Positions 6,521 to 11,768 of a DNA stretch of 11,768 nt are shown here, one piece after another. The DNA comes from DTLA01 sp034436295. Its GTDB lineage: Bacteria > Chloroflexota > Anaerolineae > DTLA01. A program made the translations under genes and the position numbers. Under the pieces are notes generated by a model. It was not told the origin of the DNA, did no database searches, and worked only from the letters and a program-made list of their open reading frames with translations. How positions within the stretch are numbered: position 1 is the first letter of the stretch; the number at the start of each line of letters is the position of its first letter. The DNA is taken from the NCBI GenBank assembly GCA_034436295.1, contig DAOTVT010000285.1, forward strand, positions 1-11,768, written 5' to 3'.

Positions 6521-6548
6521 TTGCAAGCGTTAGGATTTGTGCTAGAAT
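6521..6548 (+). promoter_or_regulatory. Probable promoter of the secreted-protein pair
   Basis: TTGCAA (6521-6526), a 16-nt spacer and TAGAAT (6543-6548; 5 of 6). Predicted start near 6555, leaving a leader of about 170 nt before the ATG at 6724. No gene is evident in this leader; it contains small GC hairpins such as GCCGC-TTGT-GCGGC near 6662-6675. Confidence 0.55.
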
Positions 6549-6708
6549 ACGCTCGGAGTTGCCACGGTTCGTCGCACGCCCGTTGCGGAGCATCGCAGAC
6601 CTGCAGGGCGGCCTGGCGGCTGCTCTCCTCACACCAAATGGCTCTCCCCAATCGTTTGTGTGCCGCTTGTGCGGCGTATCCACCCAGGCGCACTGCGCCC
6701 CACAAAAC

Positions 6709-6720
6709 GAAAGGAGTAGG
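6709..6720 (+). promoter_or_regulatory. Ribosome binding site deciding the start of the 430-aa protein
   Basis: GAAAGGAGTAGG, with AAAGGAG (6710-6716) 7 nt before the ATG at 6724. It selects this start over any upstream in-frame start (the frame is open back to 6499), and a typical signal peptide begins here. Confidence 0.85.
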
Positions 6721-6723
6721 CAC

Positions 6724-8016
6724 ATGGAACGGAAGCGGATCCTCAAGGGTGTGGTTTTCCTGGTGGCGGCTCTCGTCTTGGCGGGAGCGGTGGGGTTGAC
6801 GCTGGCCCAGGGGCCAGGGGAGGACGACGACGTTCTGCCTCAAGGCGACGTGGGCGTGGCGACCGCTATGGATGATGTGATTCCCATTCAAGGGCGGTTG
6901 CTGGACCGCAACGGCAACCCCATCAATGGCACACGTACCGTCACGATGACCTTGTATGACGCGGCTACAGGTGGTACGGCACTTTGTACAGACGCAGACC
7001 CCGTTACGGCGGTCAACGGGTTGTTCAACGCGTACATGGATACCTGCGAGGCCTCGGACCTGAACGGGCGGCAGGTGTGGCTGGGCATCAAGGTGGGCAG
7101 CGATGCGGAGATGACGCCTCGGCAGGCGATCTACGCGGTGCCGTACGCGTGGAGCCTGCGGCCCAGGGCGGTGATCAGCGAGAGCCTGTCGGGCGCGGTG
7201 CTAAACGTGTTCAACCACGGCAGCGGCTGGGGGCTGGACGCGTACAGCAAGGGCCATGACGCGGTGCACGGCCGCAGCGACGCGAACAACCATGCGGGGG
7301 TGTCGGGCGAGAACTCCGGCGGCGGGATCGGCGTGTACGCGTGGAGTGCAGGCGCGGGGTTGAGCGGGCCGGCGATGAAGGCGGTGGCGGGAGGCGCCAA
7401 TGGCATTGCGCTTCACGCGGGCGCCAACAGCAGCGACGCCTCGGTGGTCATCAGCAACGATGGCGCCGGGCCGCTGCTGGAGGGGTTTGGCGGGGACGGC
7501 GGCGAGGATGAAATCCGCATCAACAACAACGGCTCCATTGAGACCAAGGCCGACTCGTATGTCTTCATCCCCGGCACGCAGATCATCAAGAATCTGAGCA
7601 GCGACACGACTCGCTGGGATGTGCAGCAAAACGGATCGGTCCAAATATGGCGCGGGTCCGAGCCGGGCAGCAAGACGGTGTATCTCTCCATCGTCTTGCC
7701 TGCCGTGTTGTACGGCCAGCCCGTGGACGTTGAGAACATAACCGTATACTACAAGTGCCAGGACGGGAGCAAGGCGTATATCACCTCAACATTCTTGGCA
7801 AAGCAAACGAGTGCGGATGACTGGGCTACCCTCGTTTCTGACCACACTGACCGCAAAAGCAATACGGCGACGTCCTACACGCTAACGGTGAACAATGCCC
7901 TGTCGGCAAACCAGGGGATTCTGGGCATGTGGTTCAACTTGCAATTCCCAGACGATAGTACCTACATCCAGTTGGGCGGCGTGCGCATCCAACTCGGCCA
8001 TCACAGTCTGTACTAG
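6724..8016 (+). CDS. Secreted surface protein, 430 aa, function unknown
   Basis: A signal peptide (1-29: MERKR start, hydrophobic core, LTLAQ end) marks export. After an acidic spacer, residues 52-145 form a module beginning IPIQGRLLDRNGNPINGTRTV and ending MTPRQAIYAVPYAWSLRP. I know this pattern from secreted proteins of Chloroflexota and other bacteria, where it precedes repeated Gly-rich V-x-G-x-S or GVYG segments. Such segments follow here in reduced form (about 165-260: HDAVHGRS, AGVSGENSGGGIGVYAWS). The C-terminal part (about 265-430) is beta-rich and ends QLGHHSLY; it resembles the base of fibre-like or adhesin-like proteins, but this is inference. Cys88 and Cys108 could form a disulfide. 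It has no Pro-Thr linker and no LPVV motif. Its stop overlaps the binding site of the next gene, so both are probably translated from one mRNA. Confidence 0.85.
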   Translation: MERKRILKGVVFLVAALVLAGAVGLTLAQGPGEDDDVLPQGDVGVATAMDDVIPIQGRLLDRNGNPINGTRTVTMTLYDAATGGTALCTDADPVTAVNGLFNAYMDTCEASDLNGRQVWLGIKVGSDAEMTPRQAIYAVPYAWSLRPRAVISESLSGAVLNVFNHGSGWGLDAYSKGHDAVHGRSDANNHAGVSGENSGGGIGVYAWSAGAGLSGPAMKAVAGGANGIALHAGANSSDASVVISNDGAGPLLEGFGGDGGEDEIRINNNGSIETKADSYVFIPGTQIIKNLSSDTTRWDVQQNGSVQIWRGSEPGSKTVYLSIVLPAVLYGQPVDVENITVYYKCQDGSKAYITSTFLAKQTSADDWATLVSDHTDRKSNTATSYTLTVNNALSANQGILGMWFNLQFPDDSTYIQLGGVRIQLGHHSLY

Positions 8017-8026
8017 GAGGGTGGCC

Positions 8027-8320
8027 ATGAGACGCAGATTCGCGCGCATGGGGCTGCTCCTTGCGGTGGCCGTGGCGCTGGCGCTGGGGGCCGTGGCGAT
8101 GACCTCGTCCAACTACCGGCTGGACTGGTTCACGCCAGCGACGAGCAACGGCGGGGGCACGTCCACGTCGTCCAACTACGTGGCCCACTTCACCGTGGGG
8201 CAGACGGTCATCGGCACGATGGCGAGCACCAACTACCAGGCGAACCTGGGCTACTGGTACGGGCTGGTGCGCATCTTCCGCCGCTTCCTGCCGGTGGTCA
8301 TGGAGAACCAGGCGTACTAA
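8027..8320 (+). CDS. Small secreted SxNY-repeat protein with C-terminal LPVV motif
   Basis: This 97-aa protein has a signal peptide (1-24, basic MRRRFARM then a hydrophobic stretch). The short mature part has three SxNY motifs: SSNYRLDWF (27-35), SSNYVAHFTVGQTVIG (48-63) and STNYQANLGYW (67-77). It ends in RRFLPVVMENQAY. Similar small proteins with a Gly-rich middle and a VGQ...GYW ending occur in Chloroflexota; the function is not known to me. The terminal FLPVV resembles the LWLPVV segment inside both proteases of this window and may be a surface-retention signal (inference). GGAGGG (8016-8021), overlapping the stop of the 430-aa gene, lies 5 nt before the ATG, showing tight translational coupling. 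The gene ends 12 bp from the 3' end of the convergent histidine kinase gene. Confidence 0.82.
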   Translation: MRRRFARMGLLLAVAVALALGAVAMTSSNYRLDWFTPATSNGGGTSTSSNYVAHFTVGQTVIGTMASTNYQANLGYWYGLVRIFRRFLPVVMENQAY

Positions 8321-8332
8321 CGCTGTGCCGTT

Positions 8333-9727
8333 TCAGGCGGGCGACGGGAGCCAGACCGTGAAGGTGCTGCCCTTGCCGGGGGCGCTCTCCACGGTGATGC
8401 GACCGTTGTGGGCCTCGGCGATCCACTTGGCGATGGCCAGGCCGAGGCCCGTCCCGCCTTTGCCGCGGGTGCGCGCTTTGTCCGAGCGATAGAATCGCTC
8501 AAAGATGTGCGGAAGGTCTTCGGGCGGGATGCCGATGCCGGTGTCGGCGACGGAGATGCAGACCCAGCCGGGCTCGCGCTGGAGGGAGAGGGTTACCTCG
8601 CCGCCCGGGGGCGTGTACTTCAGGGCATTGTCCACCAGGTTGAGCAGCAACTGGCGGAGGCGGTCGGGGTCGCCCATCACGAGCGCCTGATCCTCTTCGC
8701 CCAGTTTCACCTTGACGCCCTGGGAGAGCCTTTGCGCCTGGCGGTACACGTCCAGCAGGAGGGTGTCCAATTCCACGGGCTGGAATTCCAGTTTGACGCC
8801 GGCGTCGGCCTGGGCCAGCAGGAGCAGGTCGGTAACCAGGCGCGACATGGCGCCGACATCCACCTCTATGGCGCGGAGGGCCTCGCGGCGGGCGTCGGGG
8901 TCTTCCAACGCGCCGCGCCGCAGCAGGTCCAGGTTGCCCTGAATCGTCGTCAGGGGCGTGCGCAACTCGTGCGACACGTCGGCCACCAGGTGCTGCTGCG
9001 CGCGGAACAGGTCTTCGAGCCGCCCCAGCATCTCGTTGAAGGTGGCCGTGAGGCGGCCCACCTCGTCCTGGACGGTTGGCTCGGGCAGGCGGCGGCTCAA
9101 GTCCTCGGCGCGGGTGATGCGCAGCGCCGCCTGGGTTACCTGGTCAATGGGGCGGAGGGCCGTCCGCGCCAGCGCGAACCCCACGATTCCCGCCGCCAGG
9201 ATGGCCAGGAACGAGCCGGCCGTGAGGAGTCCTGCCACCCGCCGAAGCGTGGCGTCCACGCTCTGGAGCGACGCGCCCACCTGGACCGTGCCGACGTTGT
9301 TGCGGAGCACCACCAGCGGCGTGCTGAAGATGCGCACGCGCGCATTGCCCGCCCGAACGGTGGCCAGGACACTCTCGCCCTGGCCGGTCTTCTGGAGGGT
9401 CTCGCTGTCCAGGGGCAGGTTCTGGTCGCCGAGATTGGCCGAGCGCGCCGCGATGATTCCATCGGCGCGAACGATCTGCCAGTACGTGTCCGGCGTGGAG
9501 AAAGCGTCCATCGGCGGGAGGCGCACCCGTCCCGACACCAGCACCGACAGGGGATTGTTCTCGGCCCGAATGGACATGACGATCTGATCGGCCAGGGTCT
9601 GCACCTGCCGATCCACGTCGGCGTAGGTGCGGTAGGCCAGCACCGCGTACACGGCCACGTCAAAAATCACCAGCACAAACGCCAGCAGCCCCACGTACCA
9701 CAGGGTCAGCCGCGCGCGAATGGGCAT
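8333..9727 (-). CDS. Sensor histidine kinase (HAMP, HisKA, HATPase_c)
   Basis: A 464-aa inner-membrane kinase that autophosphorylates on His and passes phosphate to its partner regulator. TM1 (about 10-31), an extracytoplasmic sensor region (32-165, unassigned), TM2 (about 166-187), HAMP (188-241), and HisKA with phospho-acceptor His253 in VSHELRTPLT. The ATPase domain has the N box (Asn363, Asn367 in LLNLVDNALKYTP), G1 DTGIGI (395-400), F box FERFYRSD and G2 GGTGLGL (424-430). All key residues are present, so it should be active. The ATG at 9727 is chosen because GAGGAG lies 7 nt upstream; an ATG at 9751 would lie inside the regulator gene and lacks such a site. It starts 4 nt after the regulator stop, a typical coupled regulator-kinase pair. 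The signal sensed is unknown. Confidence 0.96.
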   Translation of the reverse strand: MPIRARLTLWYVGLLAFVLVIFDVAVYAVLAYRTYADVDRQVQTLADQIVMSIRAENNPLSVLVSGRVRLPPMDAFSTPDTYWQIVRADGIIAARSANLGDQNLPLDSETLQKTGQGESVLATVRAGNARVRIFSTPLVVLRNNVGTVQVGASLQSVDATLRRVAGLLTAGSFLAILAAGIVGFALARTALRPIDQVTQAALRITRAEDLSRRLPEPTVQDEVGRLTATFNEMLGRLEDLFRAQQHLVADVSHELRTPLTTIQGNLDLLRRGALEDPDARREALRAIEVDVGAMSRLVTDLLLLAQADAGVKLEFQPVELDTLLLDVYRQAQRLSQGVKVKLGEEDQALVMGDPDRLRQLLLNLVDNALKYTPPGGEVTLSLQREPGWVCISVADTGIGIPPEDLPHIFERFYRSDKARTRGKGGTGLGLAIAKWIAEAHNGRITVESAPGKGSTFTVWLPSPA

Positions 9728-9731
9728 GGCC

Positions 9732-10409
9732 TTACTCCTCGCGGAGGACATAGCCGACCCCCCGCACGGTGTGGATGAGCCGAGGCTCGCCGCCCGCCTC
9801 CAGTTTGGCGCGCAGGTAGCGCACGTACACCTCTAGGATGTTGGACTCGCCGCCGAAATCGTAGCCCCAGATGCGGTCGTAGAGGACGTCGCGGGTGAGG
9901 ACATGATTCGGGTGGAGGAGGAACAACTCCAGCAGGTCAAATTCCTTGGCCGTGAGCTCTATGACGCGGTCGCCGCGGGTTACCCGTCGGGTGGAGGTGT
10001 TCATCGTCAGGTCGGCGAAGCGGAGGACTTCTTCCTGCTCCGCGCGTTGGCGGCGGCGCAGGAGGGCGCGGATGCGGGCCAGGAGTTCCTCAAAGGCGAA
10101 GGGCTTCACCAGATAGTCGTCGGCTCCGCTGTCCAGGCCGGCTACACGGTCGGCCACAGCGCCCTTGGCCGTGAGGATGAGGATGGGCACGTCGCTGCCC
10201 GCCCGCAGGCGCCGACACACCTCCAGCCCGCTCATGCCCGGCAGCATGAGGTCCAGGATGACCAGGTCGGGGTCGCGGTCGCGCGCGATGGCCAGCGCCG
10301 ACTCGCCATCGGCTGCCACGTCCACGGCGTAGCCTTCAAAGGCCAGGCCGCGCCGCAGCAGGTCGGCGATCTTCGTATCGTCTTCCACGACCAGGATGCG
10401 CTCCGCCAT
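9732..10409 (-). CDS. OmpR-family response regulator
   Basis: A 225-aa DNA-binding regulator. The receiver domain (4-115) has the acidic pocket Glu9-Asp10-Asp11, phospho-acceptor Asp53 in ILDLMLPG, Thr80 and Lys102 in KPF. The OmpR/PhoB winged-helix domain (about 128-224) includes ELTAKEFDLLELF, VLTRDVLYDRIWGY, the recognition helix region NILEVYVRYLRAKL and the end IHTVRGVGYVLR. Length is typical. The ATG at 10409 has only a weak upstream site (AGGG 2 nt away), but no other start fits and the receiver begins here. No clear promoter is visible between this gene and the tRNA-Val 88 bp upstream on the same strand, so it may be expressed partly by read-through from the tRNA promoter. Targets are unknown; neighbouring secreted protein genes are candidates by position only. 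Confidence 0.96.
   Translation of the reverse strand: MAERILVVEDDTKIADLLRRGLAFEGYAVDVAADGESALAIARDRDPDLVILDLMLPGMSGLEVCRRLRAGSDVPILILTAKGAVADRVAGLDSGADDYLVKPFAFEELLARIRALLRRRQRAEQEEVLRFADLTMNTSTRRVTRGDRVIELTAKEFDLLELFLLHPNHVLTRDVLYDRIWGYDFGGESNILEVYVRYLRAKLEAGGEPRLIHTVRGVGYVLREE
9735..9740 (-). promoter_or_regulatory. Ribosome binding site of the histidine kinase
   Basis: GAGGAG on the minus strand, 7 nt before the ATG at 9727 and inside the last codons of the regulator gene. It decides the kinase start. Confidence 0.75.
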
Positions 10410-10427
10410 ATCCCTACCGGCAGGATC

Positions 10428-10457
10428 ATCCGCGAATCCGTTCGTTTGTTCGCGGAT
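10428..10457. promoter_or_regulatory. Inverted repeat upstream of the response regulator
   Basis: ATCCGCGAA (10428-10436) and TTCGCGGAT (10449-10457) are perfect 9-bp arms 12 nt apart, starting 19 nt upstream of the regulator ATG. It could be an operator, an mRNA hairpin in the leader, or a relic of an interspersed repeat, since ATTCGCGG-type sequence recurs at 11150-11410. Function uncertain. Confidence 0.5.
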
Positions 10458-10463
10458 AGCGAT

Positions 10464-10488
10464 AAGGCCGCCTTTGGGTGGCGGCCTT
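10464..10488 (-). terminator. Hairpin downstream of tRNA-Val (weak terminator candidate)
   Basis: AAGGCCGCC and GGCGGCCTT are perfect 9-bp arms around a 7-nt loop, 9 nt beyond the tRNA 3' end. On the minus strand the sequence after the stem is ATCGCTATC, not a U-tract, so termination may be incomplete. Confidence 0.5.
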
Positions 10489-10497
10489 GCTTGCAGG

Positions 10498-10571
10498 TGG
10501 GCGAAACAGGGCTCGAACCTGTGACCTCCTCGGTGTAAGCGAGGCGCTCATCCCAACTGAGCTATTCGCCC
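10498..10571 (-). tRNA. tRNA-Val (anticodon UAC)
   Basis: A complete 74-nt cloverleaf on the minus strand. Acceptor arms GGGCGAA/TTCGCCC, D stem GCTC/GAGC with loop AGTTGGGAT, anticodon stem CCTCG/CGAGG with loop CTTACAC (anticodon TAC), variable loop AGGTC, T stem ACAGG/CCTGT with loop TTCGAGC, discriminator A. The genome then reads CCT, so the 3' CCA is not encoded and must be added after transcription. Confidence 0.97.
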
Positions 10572-10582
10572 GCAGCGAGTAT

Positions 10583-10611
10583 ATTATACGGTGGGTGTGT
10601 GATTCTGTCAA
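10583..10611 (-). promoter_or_regulatory. Perfect consensus promoter of tRNA-Val
   Basis: On the minus strand: TTGACA (complement at 10606-10611), exactly 17 nt, then TATAAT (complement at 10583-10588). Predicted start near 10576, about 5 nt before the mature tRNA 5' end, as usual for strongly expressed tRNA genes. Confidence 0.93.
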
Positions 10612-10650
10612 TCGCGTTGTGTGGATGGGCGGGTTTCCGTGCCCTACCCT

Positions 10651-10737
10651 TCACCCTAGCCCTCTCGTCGCGGGCGGGGCTGGGGGCGGGCGGGCCACCC
10701 CTCACCCTAGCCCTCTCCCCGCAAGGCGGGGCGAGGG
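10651..10737 (+). repeat. Two copies of a TCACCCTAGCCCTCTC repeat with a GC hairpin
   Basis: The 16-mer TCACCCTAGCCCTCTC occurs at 10651-10666 and 10702-10717. The second copy runs into a hairpin, CCCTCTCCCCGC (10711-10722) with GCGGGGCGAGGG (10726-10737), one mismatch and a 3-nt loop. It resembles the nested palindrome at 6275-6339 and is likely the same interspersed family. Confidence 0.7.
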
Positions 10738-10851
10738 GACGGGCGGGCGGCTATGGAAAGCCGCCCTACGTGCCTCCCCTACCCGTAGGTCGGGTTTCCA
10801 TACCCGACCGGCGGCAATGGAAAGCCGCCCTACGGTTCTGTCGGCGGGGCG
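10725..10851 (+). repeat. Copy 1 of a ~127-bp duplication
   Basis: This stretch recurs 222 bp downstream (10947-11073) nearly unchanged; the clearest difference is CAATGG versus CTGTGG at the second 25-bp repeat. It contains two 25-bp repeats and one sibling hairpin. Edges are approximate because they fall in GC-rich simple sequence. Confidence 0.8.
10784..10808 (-). repeat. Sibling hairpin in inverted orientation, copy 1
   Basis: CGTAG followed by arms GTCGGGT and ACCCGAC around loop TTCCAT. Length (25 bp), tail and loop are the reverse complement of the main repeat, while the stem differs at paired positions. It ends 1 bp before the 25-bp repeat at 10810. Confidence 0.85.
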
Positions 10852-10946
10852 AGGGGACGGGCGGGCGGCTATGGAAAGCCGCCCTACGGTTCTGTCGGCG
10901 GGGCGAGGGGGCGGGCGGCTATGGAAAGCCGCCCTACGGTTCTGTC

Positions 10947-11073
10947 GGCGGGGCGAGGGGACGGGCGGGCGGCTATGGAAAGCCGCCCTACGTGCCTCCC
11001 CTACCCGTAGGTCGGGTTTCCATACCCGACCGGCGGCTGTGGAAAGCCGCCCTACGGTTCTGTCGGCGGGGCG
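10947..11073 (+). repeat. Copy 2 of the ~127-bp duplication
   Basis: Second copy of 10725-10851 at an offset of 222 bp, see that entry. Confidence 0.8.
11006..11030 (-). repeat. Sibling hairpin in inverted orientation, copy 2
   Basis: Identical to 10784-10808 and again ends 1 bp before a 25-bp repeat (11032). A decayed relative may sit at 11323-11348 (CGTAGGGCGGGT then TTTCCA). Confidence 0.85.
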
Positions 11074-11149
11074 GGGCTGGGGGCGGGCGGCTATGGAAAG
11101 CCGCCCTACGGGTTTTGCCACCCGTGGTGGCGGGTTGCCCGTACCAAGA

Positions 11150-11199
11150 CCATTCGCGTGGATTCGTGTTATTCGCGGTTACGACTCCGCGGGATCGCT
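11150..11199 (+). repeat. 50-bp direct repeat, copy 1
   Basis: Perfectly repeated at 11361-11410 (offset 211 bp). It begins CCATTCGCGTGGATTCGTG and ends CGCGGGATCGCT. Non-coding; it resembles degenerate ATTCGCGTGGATTCGTG-type intergenic repeats that I associate with Chloroflexota genomes. Confidence 0.92.
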
Positions 11200-11245
11200 T
11201 GGCGCGATGGTAGTTGGGGAACGAGGAGACGAGGTAGGCAAGACC

Positions 11246-11318
11246 GCGCGGGGCTAAACCCCCGCGCTACGGGCACGAAGCCCCTTCGGGGCTGGCGACC
11301 CCCAGGGCTTCGCCCGTC
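11246..11318. repeat. Block of GC-rich hairpins with alternative folds
   Basis: Three structures: GCGCGGGG (11246-11253) with CCCCGCGC (11260-11267); AGCCCC (11279-11284) with GGGGCT (11288-11293); and a longer stem of 11269-11283 with 11305-11317 (13 bp with a 2-nt bulge) that competes with the second. No gene or U-tract is associated. It is probably another interspersed repeat type. Confidence 0.65.
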
Positions 11319-11360
11319 AGGGCGTAGGGCGGGTTTTCCACACCTGTCTTCTTCCGTTTT

Positions 11361-11410
11361 CCATTCGCGTGGATTCGTGTTATTCGCGGTTACGACTCCG
11401 CGGGATCGCT
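11361..11410 (+). repeat. 50-bp direct repeat, copy 2
   Basis: Exact copy of 11150-11199. Confidence 0.92.
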
Positions 11411-11636
11411 GTGCCCGCATTGTCAGGCGCGAACGAACTTTGGAGCCGAGTCGGCGTATCCGCGCGCCCGCCTGCCGCGTTACAGTTGGTGAGCCTCCCA
11501 CGGGGCGCGCTGCGTCCACCGCCGGCCGTGGCCCGCCCCGATGCGTTTGTAGTACCTTTTCCCCATTGTTGCGATGACCAAACCGAATAGACTGTATGCT
11601 AGAGGTTCTACATCCGATGCCAGGAGCGATTGTCAA
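11411..11636. other. Intergenic region before the right-edge gene, no gene seen
   Basis: No convincing coding frame, and no strong promoter is visible. A TATGCT at 11595-11600 could be a -10 box, but no -35 box sits at a good distance (TTGCGA is 20 nt away). The promoter of the following gene is presumably here. Confidence 0.4.
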
Positions 11637-11768
11637 ATGAAAACTCGCCGATCTCGCTTCCTCTGGATCGCGGTGGTGCTGCTGTGCTGCACCGCCATCG
11701 GCCTGAGCGGGCGCAACTACAGTTCGGCGCAGGGCATCCGCAGCAACGCGGCCCCTGCAACGCCGCGC
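11637..11768 (+). CDS. N-terminal part of a secreted protein (partial, 3' end outside window)
   Basis: An ATG at 11637 opens a frame that runs 44 codons to the window edge. It encodes a clear signal peptide: basic MKTRRSR, hydrophobic core FLWIAVVLLCC, then AIGLSGRNYSSAQG with possible cleavage near Ala31-Gln32. AGGAG lies at 11622-11626, 10 nt before the start. Cys17-Cys18 lie in the hydrophobic core and do not form a clear lipobox. The mature part is almost entirely outside the window, so function cannot be told. This would be a further exported protein of the locus. Confidence 0.75.
   Translation, partial: MKTRRSRFLWIAVVLLCCTAIGLSGRNYSSAQGIRSNAAPATPR

Larger units (their letters stand above)
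10746..11110 (+). repeat. Cluster of seven 25-bp palindromic repeats
   Basis: Copies start at 10746, 10810, 10864, 10914, 10968, 11032 and 11086. Five are exact; 10810 has GGCGGCA as left arm and 11032 has loop GTGGAA. Start-to-start distances are 64, 54, 50, 54, 64 and 54 bp. Most are followed by GGTTCTGTCGGCGGGGCG. All read in the same direction as the copies at 117-342 and 6179-6408. No convincing gene lies here; the long open frames are translations of the repeat. Confidence 0.9.

Noticed and set aside
6499..6723. N-terminal extension of the 430-aa protein to 6499
   Set aside because: It would start upstream of the predicted promoter -10 box and bury the signal peptide; the ATG at 6724 has a strong binding site.
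8284..8320. LPxTG sortase signal at the end of the 97-aa protein
   Set aside because: The motif is LPVV with no Thr-Gly and no following hydrophobic helix; it fits the Chloroflexota-style terminal motif better.
9728..9751. Kinase start at 9751
   Set aside because: It overlaps the regulator 3' end and lacks a suitably placed binding site; the ATG at 9727 has GAGGAG at 7 nt.
10478..11257. Long plus-strand open frames across the repeat cluster (and minus-strand counterparts)
   Set aside because: They translate the 25-bp repeat in different frames (peptides such as LWKAAL, MESRPT and GKPPY) and overlap the tRNA; no binding site or natural protein composition.
11569..11600. Promoter TTGCGA ... 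TATGCT before the right-edge gene
   Set aside because: The spacer is 20 nt and both boxes are weak.

Overview
The window is GC-rich bacterial DNA that most resembles a member of the Chloroflexota (Anaerolineae-like). This rests on secreted proteins with long Pro-Thr linkers, a conserved LPVV-type hydrophobic motif, a small SxNY-repeat secreted protein ending in the same motif, and dense families of GC-rich palindromic repeats between genes. The assignment is by style and family knowledge, not by any search.

Layout. Position 2-91 holds the probable C-terminal end of a plus-strand gene, followed by six copies of a 25-bp palindromic repeat (117-342). Next come three minus-strand genes. A membrane-anchored protein of unknown function (5317-6054) is followed 72 bp later by a secreted papain-family (C1) cysteine peptidase (2815-5244); both appear to be read from a TTGACC-17-TATAAT promoter at 6105-6133 and to end at a strong intrinsic terminator (2743-2775). 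A secreted zinc metallopeptidase with an IPT/TIG domain (377-2653) has its own TTGACA-17-TACACT promoter. The two proteases share a nearly identical linker cassette containing the LPVV motif.

From 6134 to 6723 there is no gene, but there are two copies of the 25-bp repeat, a nested palindrome, a perfect 33-bp hairpin and a promoter with a leader of about 170 nt. This promoter drives a plus-strand pair of secreted proteins: a 430-aa surface protein (6724-8016) and a 97-aa SxNY-repeat protein (8027-8320). They converge, with a 12-bp gap, on a minus-strand two-component system: an OmpR-type response regulator (9732-10409) and a HAMP/HisKA histidine kinase (8333-9727). A tRNA-Val(UAC) with a perfect consensus promoter lies just upstream of the regulator on the same strand.

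From 10612 to 11636 there is no convincing gene. The region is a mosaic of repeats: seven more copies of the 25-bp repeat, two inverted sibling hairpins that form composite 51-bp elements, a ~127-bp duplication, a 50-bp direct repeat and a block able to form alternative hairpins. The right edge enters a new plus-strand gene encoding a signal peptide (11637 onward).

Overall this looks like a cell-surface/secretome locus (two extracellular proteases, two further secreted proteins, one membrane-anchored protein) beside a two-component system that could sense envelope conditions. The regulatory link is inferred from proximity only. The most unusual content is non-coding: a REP/BIME-like repeat family with compensatory stem changes.
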